The notes beneath the pieces are model-generated. The model had not been told where the DNA came from and made no database searches. It was given only the letters and a program-made list of their open reading frames with translations. DNA of 64,000 nt from NCBI RefSeq assembly GCF_030441895.1, contig NZ_JARJAS010000008.1; one strand, 5' to 3'. Both the position numbers and the translations under genes were made by a program. Below are positions 8,779-18,456 of the stretch, in pieces; the stretch's first letter is position 1; every line of letters begins with the position of its first letter. This DNA is from Enterococcus_D entomosocium. Lineage in GTDB: Bacteria; Bacillota; Bacilli; Lactobacillales; Enterococcaceae.

Positions 8779-9678
8779 ATGTTGATCAATATGAAACAAT
8801 TACTGACCGTTGCCAAAGAAAATCAATTTGCTGTTGGTGCCTTTAATGTCGCAGACAGCAACTTCTTACGCGTCGTTATCGAAGCAGCGGAAGAAAACGA
8901 TGCACCAGCCATCATTGCGGTCCACCCAACAGAATTGGCCTTTACAAAGGATGAATTTTTCCACTATGCGATTTCCAGAGCGAAAAACAGTTCTGTGCCA
9001 ATCGTGATCCATATGGATCATGGTGACAGTCTGGCGAGTATTATGCGGGCGATCCATTGCGGGTTCAGCTCAGTGATGATCGATGGGTCGTTGCTGCCTT
9101 TTGAAGAAAATATTGCTCTGACAAAACAGATTACCGAGATTTGCCATCCGATTGGGGTATCTGTCGAAGGCGAGCTGGGGACGATCGGCAATACGGGAAC
9201 CTCCGTGGAAGGGGGCGTCTCCGAAGTGATTTATACTCGTCCAGAAGATGCACAAGAATTCATTGAGAAGACAGGCATTGATACACTAGCAGTTGCGATT
9301 GGAACTGCCCATGGTATTTATCCGAAAGATATCAAACCGGAATTAAAAATGGATGTCTTGCAAGAAATCAAAGATCGTGTCGATATCCCATTGGTGTTGC
9401 ATGGTGGATCGGCCAATCCCGATGAAGAAATCGCTCAGGCCGTGGCAATCGGTATCCAAAAAGTAAATATCTCCTCTGACTATAAATACGCCTTTTATAA
9501 AAAATGCCGCCAAATCTTAGCAGAAACGGAATTGTGGGATCCAAATGCCATTTACCCAGAATGTATTGAGGCAGCCAAAGCAGTGGTTACGCAAAAAATG
9601 ACCCTCTTCAATGCAATTGGGAAAGCAGCTCTGTATCGCCAGCAAAACGTCCAGCCATGGCGTAGTGAGCAAAATTAA
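8779..9678 (+). CDS. Class II ketose-bisphosphate aldolase, copy 2
   Basis: A 299-residue class II aldolase, related to but clearly diverged from its neighbour. It shows IHMDHGDS, VEGELGTIGNTG, IGTAHGIYP, LHGGSANPDEE and NISSDYKYAF, the expected zinc ligands and phosphate loop, and has a longer C-terminal tail than copy 1. A frame opens at 8764, but its ATG lies inside the SD (TGGAG, 8765-8769). The ATG at 8779, nine bases on, gives MLINMKQLLTVAKEN, the usual family start. It is the last gene of the PTS operon before a terminator. Two aldolases in one operon suggest either two stereo-specificities or a heteromeric enzyme; both are inferences. Confidence 0.85.
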   Translation: MLINMKQLLTVAKENQFAVGAFNVADSNFLRVVIEAAEENDAPAIIAVHPTELAFTKDEFFHYAISRAKNSSVPIVIHMDHGDSLASIMRAIHCGFSSVMIDGSLLPFEENIALTKQITEICHPIGVSVEGELGTIGNTGTSVEGGVSEVIYTRPEDAQEFIEKTGIDTLAVAIGTAHGIYPKDIKPELKMDVLQEIKDRVDIPLVLHGGSANPDEEIAQAVAIGIQKVNISSDYKYAFYKKCRQILAETELWDPNAIYPECIEAAKAVVTQKMTLFNAIGKAALYRQQNVQPWRSEQN

Positions 9679-9694
9679 ACAGTAAATAAACAAC

Positions 9695-9743
9695 AAAAAA
9701 ACCCTCAAAAATCGCTAAATTGCGGCTTTTCGAGGTTTTTTTT
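9695..9743. terminator. Shared terminator between convergent operons
   Basis: An imperfect stem (AACCCTCAAAAATCGC against GCGGCTTTTCGAGGTT) has an A-run on the left and a T-run on the right. It can stop both the PTS operon (+) and the regulator on the minus strand. Confidence 0.75.
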
Positions 9744-11157
9744 ATTGCGCATTCTTTTCTTGCAGCATCCGAATCCCCTTTTCCTGAATCTGCCGAGCGA
9801 TAAACGCCAAATCATTCGAAGTCAGGTTGATGTCTGCATAATGAAACACATTTTTTCTGCAGGAGGGGGTCAAATTGCCGATGATCAAATCATAAGTCTC
9901 GTCCAGTTTGGTCAGAGAAAACGAGTCCAGAGGATTTAAAATCGTGATTGTTAGCTGATAAGGAATAAACTGTTGGATTTTCGTCTGGATAAATTCCGTA
10001 TGGTAACTATTTGTATCATAAAACAAAGCTAAGCGAAAGTCAGCGTGGGCATCGATGATTTCTTTGGCGAAATTTGGAAAAGAGGTATGGAAAATATAAA
10101 TTAGGTAATTGATTGTACTTGGTCGAATGATTGGCAAATTTGAATGGGTCAAAACCTGAACGATGTCTTGATTGACTGTCTGTTGGACCAAATCACAGTT
10201 ATTGACAAAACGAGCAAAGCGATCATCCAAGATGCAGTAAGGAACCTGCAAGTTGATTCCAAGAAAATAGGAAAAGACGACGGCATCCAACTTCTCTTCA
10301 AAATTGGCTTCATGATAGTTGTATTTTTTAAATATACGCTTGGTCATTTGATAAAACTCTTGTTTGGTCTCGCGAAATACAGCGGGGTCTTGACCGATAT
10401 GGGTTGTGATATAGCCGACCATTTTCTCGACGTAAGCACGACTGTAGCCAGTAAATTCGCTTAAATCGATTTTTTCTAAGAAATATTCGATGTGGTTCCC
10501 ATTGGGATTGGAAGCGTATAAGCGATCGCGCTTCGTGTTGATATAGATTACAAAGGCAATTTTTTTGATGTCGGAAAAATAAAGTTTTAAGGGTGTCGCA
10601 GCCGCCATGATACGGGCGATCTTCAAGAAATCCTGCTCTTGGTTAATGTTGGCATCCACAAATTCATACTGGTACTTCTCTAAGAAGAAAATCAGAAAAA
10701 ATTGGCGAATATTGTTTTCATTTCCTTTTAACTGGATGGGTTTGGTTGCGATGAAGAAATCATACGGTGCCAGAACCAAATTGATCCTCTTGATCAAACG
10801 AATGATCGATGACTTGCTTAAATTTAATTCTAGTGCCAGCATGTCATAACTAGTGAAACTCGATGAGAAGAGTAGTTCTAACAATTGAAACGCAGACGAG
10901 CGATTTAAAAACTGGCTGTATACGTCTAGTCGAGTAGCGAAAGGATGCAAGTGTAGGCGAACAGCTGAATAATCGTCAAATTGTAAGTCCAGAAACGAAA
11001 ATTCATTGTCGATTTCCGCGATATAGGTTTTTGTTGCAGACATTGAAATGGAAAATTTCACTGCCAAATCGTGAAGACTCGTCCCCTGATCGTCTAATAA
11101 ATACTCAATCAGCTGTAGTTTCTTTTGTGTTGTAGATGATAACAATTTCCGTAACAT
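9742..11157 (-). CDS. Mga/PRD-type transcriptional regulator next to the adhesin
   Basis: A 471-residue regulator of the Mga/AtxA class. The N-terminus carries an HTH (TSLHDLAVKFSISMSATKTYIAEID, residues about 26-50) and a second winged HTH (TSYDMLALELNLSKSSIIRLIKRIN, about 102-126). A helical PRD-like middle and a C-terminal part resembling a degenerate EIIB domain (LALFYDTNSYHTEFIQTKIQQ) follow. Mga-family proteins activate surface virulence genes in streptococci and enterococci. The gene is divergent from the 2,063-residue wall-anchored protein starting at 11450, with a palindrome-rich gap between them, so regulation of that adhesin is the natural inference. A regulator of the same class lies at 60354-61829 beside the WxL cluster. 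Confidence 0.75.
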   Translation of the reverse strand: MLRKLLSSTTQKKLQLIEYLLDDQGTSLHDLAVKFSISMSATKTYIAEIDNEFSFLDLQFDDYSAVRLHLHPFATRLDVYSQFLNRSSAFQLLELLFSSSFTSYDMLALELNLSKSSIIRLIKRINLVLAPYDFFIATKPIQLKGNENNIRQFFLIFFLEKYQYEFVDANINQEQDFLKIARIMAAATPLKLYFSDIKKIAFVIYINTKRDRLYASNPNGNHIEYFLEKIDLSEFTGYSRAYVEKMVGYITTHIGQDPAVFRETKQEFYQMTKRIFKKYNYHEANFEEKLDAVVFSYFLGINLQVPYCILDDRFARFVNNCDLVQQTVNQDIVQVLTHSNLPIIRPSTINYLIYIFHTSFPNFAKEIIDAHADFRLALFYDTNSYHTEFIQTKIQQFIPYQLTITILNPLDSFSLTKLDETYDLIIGNLTPSCRKNVFHYADINLTSNDLAFIARQIQEKGIRMLQEKNAQ

Positions 11158-11203
11158 GATTGCCCCTGAGCCCCCTTTTAAGTAAATAGTATCACGTTTT
11201 TAC

Positions 11204-11265
11204 ATGTATTCAAAAAAATTGCGTGTTGTATTTTTTTTGAATACATCCCACCCCAAAATTTTGGG
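11204..11265. promoter_or_regulatory. Inverted repeat and palindrome between the regulator and adhesin
   Basis: The 292-base divergent gap holds a perfect 15-bp inverted repeat (11204-11218 with 11232-11246, arms ATGTATTCAAAAAAA). Six bases on is a perfect 14-bp palindrome, CCCAAAATTTTGGG (11252-11265). A related half, CCAAAATTTTTG, recurs near 11317. These are plausible operators for the adjacent Mga-type protein. The symmetry is seen; the function is inferred. Confidence 0.5.
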
Positions 11266-11449
11266 AAAATAGAAGTGTGGGATAGTAGTAATACGTTTGA
11301 TACAAGTAGCAAAGACCAAAATTTTTGAATCATGGGGAGGAGGCAAAAAGCAGTTGTTTGTTGGGATATCTTGCTCACTGTTGAACAATATTATTCGTCG
11401 AGCGCTTCCGAGATCAATTGAAAAAATTTATAAAAAGGAATGAGCAATT

Positions 11450-14400
11450 ATGAAAAAACAATTTTCTATTTATATATGTTTGCTAGTCTTGCTTGGTTCT
11501 ATCCTTTGTGAACCAACGATCATACTGGCAGAAGCAATCAACGCAACCGAAAGCACCGAAAGAACGACCGAAACGTTAGAAAGTACTGAACCTGTGACCG
11601 GAACGATCGATACGGAAAAAGCACCTACGGATTCATCGACAGCGGGAGCAGTTCAGTCAGCAACGAGTCAAGCAGAAGAACAAGCAACCGTTCCTAGTGA
11701 AAGTCAAGCAACCCAAGCATCTTCGACACTGAATCAAAACAGCATTCAACCCCGAGCACCAGATGCTGAGACGGAAACGGAAGCTTCTGCTACCGCTGAA
11801 AATCTTAGTGCCAACCTGAATGAACGGGGCGTGCAGCTTTTTGACAATGTCCGAATCACTGACTTAAACGATCAGCCTTTCACTGCCGAAAATCCACCGA
11901 TGTATAATGACAATATCAAAATTCATTTTGACTGGTCGTTAGCAGATACGGAAGAAATTCGTGCTGGTGATTATTATACGTATCAATTGCCGAATTATTT
12001 TGCCATTCATAACACCGTCAGTGGTGAATTGACCCGTTCCGGCGGACAATCGATCGGAAGCTTTACCTTAGCACTCGATGGTACATTGACCGTTACTTTT
12101 AATGAGGCGGCACAAACACTTTCCAACCGCTCAGGGACTATTGATCTGATCACTGAATTAAGTGTAAGCACCGTTACTGAGGAAGTGACCATTCCTACCG
12201 GGATTTACGATGAAGATGGCCATGAGATTATCATTACATTACCTATTTATGAGGTTGATATCATTAAGACTGGTAACGTGACTTCCAGCGGTTCCGTGAT
12301 TTGGGAAATTATTTTTAACCAAACCAGTCGTGAATTACATGATGTGGTGATCACCGATAAAATGCCACAAGGCTTGTCTTATAGCACTTCGACGGGTTAC
12401 TTGTACGATGAATCCACCGATGAATGGATTCGTACCGATGGTTTATATACGTATAACAGTGTTAACAACACGTTTACCTTCAATCAAACGGTTAATCAAC
12501 CGGTCCGCATCGTGATCAATAGTGCAGTCACCGATCCAACGGCTTCTTCTTTCAAAAACACGGCAACAATCAACGGTAGCGATTTTACAGAGAAAACCGC
12601 AGAAGCAACGGTGACCTATGATGAACAATCAGAATACAAACGGTTTAAAGGGTATGATCAAGAAACGAAACGTGCGTCATGGGAAATTTCCGTCACATTG
12701 GACAAAGACCAAGCCAAAGTTTTGGATCAGACCTATTCAGGAACGGATCCTGAAAAATCCCTGCACTTTTTTGTGCCAGAGACTTTGGTGATCACAGACA
12801 AAGATGGTAACTCGATTCCAGCAGAAGATTGGTCCTTTGATGGGACGTACCAGCTGGACAAAGAGGGGGAAATCGTACGCTTTGGTATTACGTTTGCCAA
12901 AGCTGGTTACTACAAGATTCAATACGATACCCAGCTGTATGAATCGGTTTTAGCCGATACCCGTATTTACAACTACGCTTCGGTCCGCGACAATCAAAAT
13001 ACCTCGTTGACGGGCAGTGGGACAGTGACACCAACCAAAACGATCGGTGTCGTTAAAACAGCTGGCACCAAAGATTATGAGACAAAGACTGTCGCATGGA
13101 AGATTGATGCCAATACAAATCAGCAAACAGTTAGCGACCTGATCATCGAAGACCGCTATCAATTGATTTCTGGCGCAAACAGCAGCGCACTGGCCTTGTT
13201 GGCGGATACGCTGGTAGTGACGGCAAGCGGCGTGACCGAGCCTTTGGTTCTTGATACCGACTATACGCTGGAGCTGATCAAAGAAACGAAAACACTGACG
13301 GACGGCACAACGAAGGAACTTGAGACGGGTTTTCGCATCAAGTTGCAAGGGGCGTACCAAACGACTTCGACAACGATCACTGTCAACTTCAAAACCAGCT
13401 TTGATATCGTGCAACAGGGTACGTTACCGGGCAGCTCTACCGGACGTTTTAGTAATGCAGCGTTTGTCCATTATAAAGACGAAGCTGGCAATACGTTCAC
13501 GGAAGCTTCTGAAACCAATACATGGATGGACACCAATTGGTTAAAAAATGCCTTGAAATACGGCCTATTCATTGGTGAAGGCGAAGATGTCGCCAAAGCG
13601 ATTACCGCTGTATTTGGTCGGAATCTAGGAACTATTTTTGATGAGCAGACAGCTTCAAGCGATCAAGTCTATTGGATGGGGCTATTCAATACGTACAAAG
13701 AAAAAATCAATAAAGATGCAACCATCACGGACCAGCTGCAAGAAGGCCAAACCTTGAAAGACTTGGCGCTTTACACGGTCACAGTAACTGGGTATACGAC
13801 GCAAGTCAGAGCGCTGAAAGAACAATTGGTGGAGAACGAGGATTACATCTACACCTATGATCCTGATACGAAGAAAGTTACGATCACCTTGCTGAAAGAA
13901 ACGTCTGAAACACTGGCGGTCTTCTTGGCAACCGAAGCAGCTGAAGAGGTATTTACCTACAAAAATACCATCACATTGACGGACAATGACACAACCTTGA
14001 CTGCCGATGGCCAAGTCGACAAGTCCGCGAAAACGGACTGGTTGATGAAAAACGGCAGCCAGAATGCCGAGAACAATCGGTTGCTCGATTGGGAAATCAT
14101 GATCAACGCTGACAGTCGCAAAATCCACAATGCGGTAGTGACCGATACCATCAACTACAATCAGCACACCTTTTTACGCGATGCCGACGATAACGTGATC
14201 GTAGATGTGTATGAAGCGGTCTTAAACAATGGCACTTGGGAAAAAGGGGAAAAAGTCACCTTCATCAACGAAGACAATCCGAAAATCACCTCGGATGTGG
14301 TCGCAGGGACGCAATCGTTAGTGATCGCTTTTGAAGAAATGATTGATAAACCGTACTTTATCGTTTATCAAACACAGCTTGATCCCGGGATTTTGAACAA

Positions 14401-17400
14401 TGAACGGGTGGCCAATAGTGTCAATTTGACGGGTAGTGAGATCGAAATTCACACAGTGACCAAAGAAGTTACCATCAAGTCGACAGACGGTAGCGGAACC
14501 TCTTCTGGGACAAACGGCTCCTTGACGATCGTGAAATACGATGCCGATGGCACGAAAGAACGAGGGATCGATGAAGAAGCAGTTTTCCAATTAAGCCGTA
14601 AAAATGCGCAAAACACCTATGAAGTCATCTTGTCGAATCTGGTGGTGAAAAACAATCAGATCATGGAAAACGGCAACGCCATTGATCGGATCGACAATCT
14701 GCGCTACGGCGATTACATGATCCAAGAAATCACCGCACCAGAAGGATACGAACGAGATGCGACTCAGTACACCTTCACTATTTCTGATGAGCAAGTCAAT
14801 TATGTTTTTGAACTAGCCAATAAGCGAGAAATCAAAGAAACAACCCTTGCCTTTAATGTTCAGAAGCTGCTTGATGGACGCGAGTTGAAAGACGGCGAAT
14901 TTACTTTCTACCTGGTGGATGAAGCTGGCTCTGTGATTTTAACGCAAACCAATGACGGTAACGGTCAAGTTACCTTTGACGCCATCACTTACAACGAGCC
15001 TGGCGAGTACCACTATACGATTCGGGAAAAAGCCGGCAACGATCCAACCATCACCTATACAGACAAAGAACTAAAGGTAACTGTGACCGTCACTGAAGAA
15101 GACAGCCAGTTAATTGCGAAAGCAGTCTATGAAGGCAATCAAGTCTTCGAAAATGATTATACGCCAAAAGCCGGTAGTGTCGTTTTGAATGCTGAGAAAG
15201 TACTGATCGGTCGTGATTTGAAAGCAGAAGAATTTGACTTCGAATTAGTTAATGAAGCAGGAACTGTACTTCAAACAAAAGCCAATGATGCCACGGGCAA
15301 GATCTACTTTGACGCTATTCCTTACGATAAAGCAGGTGAATACCGCTACACCATCCGTGAGAAAGCAGGAACTGACGGTACCATCACCTACGATGCAAAA
15401 GAACTTGCGGTAGTTGTGACCGTCACGGATGAAGACGGGCAGTTGACTGCAGTAGCGGAATATGAAGGCAATCAAGTCTTCGAAAACAGCTATCAACCAA
15501 AAGCTGGTAGTGTCGTACTAAGTGCCGAGAAAGTCTTAACTGGTCGTACCTTACAAGCAAATGAATTCGATTTTGAACTAGTCGATGAAGCAGGCAACGT
15601 ACTTCAGACAAAAGCCAATGATGCCACGGGCAAGATCTACTTTGACGCGCTCCCTTACGAGGAAACAGGTGAGTATCACTACACCATTCGTGAGAAAGCA
15701 GGAACTGACGGCACCATCACTTACGATGCAAAAGAACTTGCGGTAGTTGTGACCGTCACCGATGAAGACGGACAGCTCACGGCAGTTACCGAATACGAAG
15801 GCAATCAAGTCTTTGAAAATGACTATGCGCCAAAAGCTGGCGGTGTGGTCTTGAATGTAGAGAAAGTGTTGACGGGTCGCTCGTTAGAAGCCAACGAGTT
15901 TGCCTTTGAACTAGTCGATGAAGCAGGCGATGTAGTACAGACGAAAAGCAATGACGCAATTGGTCAAATCTATTTCGATGAATTGACGTATGACGAAATC
16001 GGCGAATACCGCTATACGATTCGGGAAAAAGCTGGTGCAGATAGTACCGTTACCTATGATACGAAAGAAATTGGCGTTGTTGTGAGAGTCACCGATGAAG
16101 ACGGGCAACTGGTGGCAACAGCAACGTATGAGGGCAATCAAGTCTTTGAAAACGACTATACGCCACAAGCAGGCAGTGTCGTACTAAGTGCCGAGAAAGA
16201 CTTGATAGGTCGTACCTTACAAGCAGAAGAATTTGCCTTTGAACTAGTGGATGAAGAAGGGAACGTTCTTCAAACAAAAGCCAACGACGCCACTGGCAAG
16301 ATCTACTTTGATGCTCTTGCATATGACGAAGCGGGCGAATACCGCTATACTATCCGTGAACAAGCTGGCAACAATAGTACGATCACGTATGATGCAAAAG
16401 AACTTGCAGTAGTTGTGACTGTGACGGATGAAGGGGGACAGCTCACGGCAGTTGCCGAATACGAAGGCAACCAAGTCTTTGAAAACAGCTATCAACCACA
16501 GGCTGGCAGTGTCGTGCTAAGTGCCGAGAAAGTCTTAACTGGTCGCACGTTACAGGCAAATGAATTTGATTTTGAACTAGTCGATGATGAAGGCAATGTG
16601 CTTCAGACAAAAGCCAATGATGCCACTGGCAAGATCTACTTTGACGCGCTCCCTTACGAGGAAACAGGTGAGTACCACTATACCATCCGTGAGAAAGCAG
16701 GAATCGATGGCACAATTACGTACGATAGGAAAGAACTGGCGGTAGTTGTCACTGTAACGGATGAAGACGGACAGCTCACGGCAGTTGCGGAATACGAAGG
16801 CAATCAAGTCTTTGAAAACAGCTATCAACCACAAGCAGGCAGTGTCGTACTAAGTGCCGAGAAAGTCTTAACTGGTCGTACGCTACAAGCAAATGAATTC
16901 GATTTTGAACTAGTCAATGAAGACGGAACTGTTCTTCAAACAAAAGCCAACGACGCAACCGGACAAATCAGTTTCGATGCTCTTGCATATGACAAAGCAG
17001 GTGAGTACCACTACACCATCCGTGAGAAAAAAGGAACTGACAGCACTATCACGTACGATACAAAAGAGCTTGCAGTAGTTGTGACTGTGACTGATGAAGA
17101 CGGACAGTTGACCGCAGTTGCCGAATACGAAGGCGATCAAGTCTTCGAAAACAGCTACCAACCACAAGCAGGCAGTGTCGTACTAAGTGCTAAGAAAGTC
17201 TTGACGGGTAGAGACTTGCAGGCCAACGAATTCGCATTTGAATTAGTGGATGAAGCTGGAAAGGTTCTGCAAACCCAACGCAATGACGCAAATGGAACGA
17301 TTACCTTTGATGCATTGACGTATGACGATGCTGGGGAACATCGTTACACGATTCGTGAAAAAGCTGGCAACGACGCCACGATCATCTATGATGAAACCAC

Positions 17401-17641
17401 CTATCAAGTAACGGTCACCGTCAAAGATCAAGCAGGAAAATTAGTAGCTGAAGCGGAGCAAACGGCAGACATGGTATTCAACAACCGTGTCAAAGAAGGC
17501 AAAACAACGAAACCGGGAACTGGCAACTTACCGAAAACCAATGACACCACAACCGCTGGTTGGGTCGTCTTGGGACTGTTGTTAGTAGTGATCGCAGTAG
17601 GCATCTACCTTGATCGCAAAAAAAGGACGCCGTTATCATAG
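11450..17641 (+). CDS. Giant wall-anchored adhesin with isopeptide-type repeats
   Basis: A 2,063-residue cell-wall protein. It begins with a signal peptide (MKKQFSIYICLLVLLGSIL, cleaved near residue 27) and then a Thr/Ser/Glu-rich region to about residue 110. Several MSCRAMM-like and repeated beta-sandwich domains follow (about 120-1,010), with a recurring collagen-adhesin-type motif such as VVITDKMPQGLSYS. A Cna-B/SpaA-like domain (about 1,020-1,125) is next, then eight repeats of exactly 111 residues (1,129-2,016). The C-terminus is a sorting signal: LPKTN at 2027-2031, a hydrophobic helix and RKKR. Asn replaces the usual Gly of LPXTG. The repeats resemble streptococcal pilin isopeptide-linkage domains (Lys in EKVL, Glu in YTIRE, Asn in VFEN). 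It is probably a long stalk presenting an N-terminal ligand-binding head. The ligand is unknown. Confidence 0.85.
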   Translation: MKKQFSIYICLLVLLGSILCEPTIILAEAINATESTERTTETLESTEPVTGTIDTEKAPTDSSTAGAVQSATSQAEEQATVPSESQATQASSTLNQNSIQPRAPDAETETEASATAENLSANLNERGVQLFDNVRITDLNDQPFTAENPPMYNDNIKIHFDWSLADTEEIRAGDYYTYQLPNYFAIHNTVSGELTRSGGQSIGSFTLALDGTLTVTFNEAAQTLSNRSGTIDLITELSVSTVTEEVTIPTGIYDEDGHEIIITLPIYEVDIIKTGNVTSSGSVIWEIIFNQTSRELHDVVITDKMPQGLSYSTSTGYLYDESTDEWIRTDGLYTYNSVNNTFTFNQTVNQPVRIVINSAVTDPTASSFKNTATINGSDFTEKTAEATVTYDEQSEYKRFKGYDQETKRASWEISVTLDKDQAKVLDQTYSGTDPEKSLHFFVPETLVITDKDGNSIPAEDWSFDGTYQLDKEGEIVRFGITFAKAGYYKIQYDTQLYESVLADTRIYNYASVRDNQNTSLTGSGTVTPTKTIGVVKTAGTKDYETKTVAWKIDANTNQQTVSDLIIEDRYQLISGANSSALALLADTLVVTASGVTEPLVLDTDYTLELIKETKTLTDGTTKELETGFRIKLQGAYQTTSTTITVNFKTSFDIVQQGTLPGSSTGRFSNAAFVHYKDEAGNTFTEASETNTWMDTNWLKNALKYGLFIGEGEDVAKAITAVFGRNLGTIFDEQTASSDQVYWMGLFNTYKEKINKDATITDQLQEGQTLKDLALYTVTVTGYTTQVRALKEQLVENEDYIYTYDPDTKKVTITLLKETSETLAVFLATEAAEEVFTYKNTITLTDNDTTLTADGQVDKSAKTDWLMKNGSQNAENNRLLDWEIMINADSRKIHNAVVTDTINYNQHTFLRDADDNVIVDVYEAVLNNGTWEKGEKVTFINEDNPKITSDVVAGTQSLVIAFEEMIDKPYFIVYQTQLDPGILNNERVANSVNLTGSEIEIHTVTKEVTIKSTDGSGTSSGTNGSLTIVKYDADGTKERGIDEEAVFQLSRKNAQNTYEVILSNLVVKNNQIMENGNAIDRIDNLRYGDYMIQEITAPEGYERDATQYTFTISDEQVNYVFELANKREIKETTLAFNVQKLLDGRELKDGEFTFYLVDEAGSVILTQTNDGNGQVTFDAITYNEPGEYHYTIREKAGNDPTITYTDKELKVTVTVTEEDSQLIAKAVYEGNQVFENDYTPKAGSVVLNAEKVLIGRDLKAEEFDFELVNEAGTVLQTKANDATGKIYFDAIPYDKAGEYRYTIREKAGTDGTITYDAKELAVVVTVTDEDGQLTAVAEYEGNQVFENSYQPKAGSVVLSAEKVLTGRTLQANEFDFELVDEAGNVLQTKANDATGKIYFDALPYEETGEYHYTIREKAGTDGTITYDAKELAVVVTVTDEDGQLTAVTEYEGNQVFENDYAPKAGGVVLNVEKVLTGRSLEANEFAFELVDEAGDVVQTKSNDAIGQIYFDELTYDEIGEYRYTIREKAGADSTVTYDTKEIGVVVRVTDEDGQLVATATYEGNQVFENDYTPQAGSVVLSAEKDLIGRTLQAEEFAFELVDEEGNVLQTKANDATGKIYFDALAYDEAGEYRYTIREQAGNNSTITYDAKELAVVVTVTDEGGQLTAVAEYEGNQVFENSYQPQAGSVVLSAEKVLTGRTLQANEFDFELVDDEGNVLQTKANDATGKIYFDALPYEETGEYHYTIREKAGIDGTITYDRKELAVVVTVTDEDGQLTAVAEYEGNQVFENSYQPQAGSVVLSAEKVLTGRTLQANEFDFELVNEDGTVLQTKANDATGQISFDALAYDKAGEYHYTIREKKGTDSTITYDTKELAVVVTVTDEDGQLTAVAEYEGDQVFENSYQPQAGSVVLSAKKVLTGRDLQANEFAFELVDEAGKVLQTQRNDANGTITFDALTYDDAGEHRYTIREKAGNDATIIYDETTYQVTVTVKDQAGKLVAEAEQTADMVFNNRVKEGKTTKPGTGNLPKTNDTTTAGWVVLGLLLVVIAVGIYLDRKKRTPLS
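14834..17497 (+). repeat. Eight tandem 333-bp units in the adhesin gene
   Basis: Eight in-frame units of exactly 333 bp begin at 14834, 15167, 15500, 15833, 16166, 16499, 16832 and 17165. Units 3, 6 and 7 are nearly the same at protein level, which suggests recent duplication or gene conversion. Unit 1 is the most diverged. Each encodes a beta-rich domain running from AGSVVLxAEKVLTGR through YTIREKAG to EGNQVFEN. Confidence 0.95.
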
Positions 17642-17668
17642 GCAGGGGAAGCAACAGAGCAGAAAGAG

Positions 17669-17705
17669 AAAGCGGGATGAGGCCAACTTGTCCCGCTTTT
17701 TCCTG
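17669..17705. terminator. Terminator after the adhesin
   Basis: A 9-bp stem (AAAGCGGGA 17669-17677, TCCCGCTTT 17691-17699) with a T-rich tail stops the adhesin transcript. It lies just before the convergent comC gene. Confidence 0.75.
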
Positions 17706-17722
17706 TCCTGTTTTTCTTCACT

Positions 17723-18394
17723 TCAAAGAAAAAAAGCGTCAAAAGTATGAAACACTAGAAAGCGAACAATCAGCAAACCCAGACTCAAGAAGGGGACGAA
17801 GGGCAACTGCGCCAATCGTTTCTTCCAGATGCTTTGATAGCTAAAAAAAGCGAGAAGCCCGAGACTGCTGGCTACTAGTAAGAGGGCCAAAAGTGTCGAC
17901 GGCGATAGCCAAGTGCCCCAGCCTGCCAGCACTAAGAGATCGCCGCCGCCCATTTTTTCCTGCCAGACAAAAAAGACCAGTGGAACCAGCAAGCCTAAAG
18001 ACAGCCATTGAAAAGAAGCGCCGCTTCTAAGCTGTGCCAGCGCTAGCAGTAGGTGGGCGGGGTACAGCAGTTGCGGGTAGACGCTATAGTCTATCAAGTC
18101 GGTCAAGCTGAGTAAAAAGGCACTGGTCAGCCAGACAAAGGTCAGGAAGCTTTCGGAATCATGAAAGGCAAACCCGCAAAGTCCGCCGTAGCACAAGCAG
18201 GTGAAGGCCCAATAAAGTAGGGGTGAAAGCCATCTTGTAGGAAGGCGAAAAAACCAATGGTTATCCGAAACTTTGTTCACCTTCTGGTAATGAGAACGAG
18301 AATCACTTTTTGACGGATTCCAAAACAGGGTTTGCAAGAGTAAAAGCCAAAAGAAGCCGAGTAAAGCGCCTAAAAAAAACACGAAAATCGTCAT
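17723..18394 (-). CDS. comC: Type IV prepilin peptidase / competence leader peptidase
   Basis: A 223-residue polytopic membrane aspartyl protease of the A24 family, which cleaves prepilin-like leaders of competence pseudopili. The two catalytic Asp motifs are visible: TDLIDYSVYP (about residue 97) and the signature EKMGGGDLLVLAGWG (about 150). Seven or so hydrophobic segments surround them. The N-terminal cytoplasmic loop lacks the paired CxxC zinc cysteines found in many homologues (SDSRSHYQKVNKVSDN instead), and the methylase part is short, as in several cocci. It stands alone between the adhesin and dps, with its own SD (AGGAGG). Pseudopilin genes are not nearby. Confidence 0.85.
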   Translation of the reverse strand: MTIFVFFLGALLGFFWLLLLQTLFWNPSKSDSRSHYQKVNKVSDNHWFFRLPTRWLSPLLYWAFTCLCYGGLCGFAFHDSESFLTFVWLTSAFLLSLTDLIDYSVYPQLLYPAHLLLALAQLRSGASFQWLSLGLLVPLVFFVWQEKMGGGDLLVLAGWGTWLSPSTLLALLLVASSLGLLAFFSYQSIWKKRLAQLPFVPFLSLGLLIVRFLVFHTFDAFFL

Positions 18395-18456
18395 TTTTTG
18401 ATCCTCCTTATAAAGAAATACGTAAGAGAGTGAGAAATTTTCTCAAATAGATGATT

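Noticed and set aside
12950..13414. Minus-strand 154-codon frame in the adhesin gene
   Set aside because: Antisense to well-formed adhesin domains, no SD and no family features.
13682..14167. A 161-codon minus-strand frame inside the adhesin, plus similar antisense frames across 15245-17167
   Set aside because: They repeat with the 333-bp period of the adhesin, have no SD and are the mirror of a biased coding frame on the plus strand.
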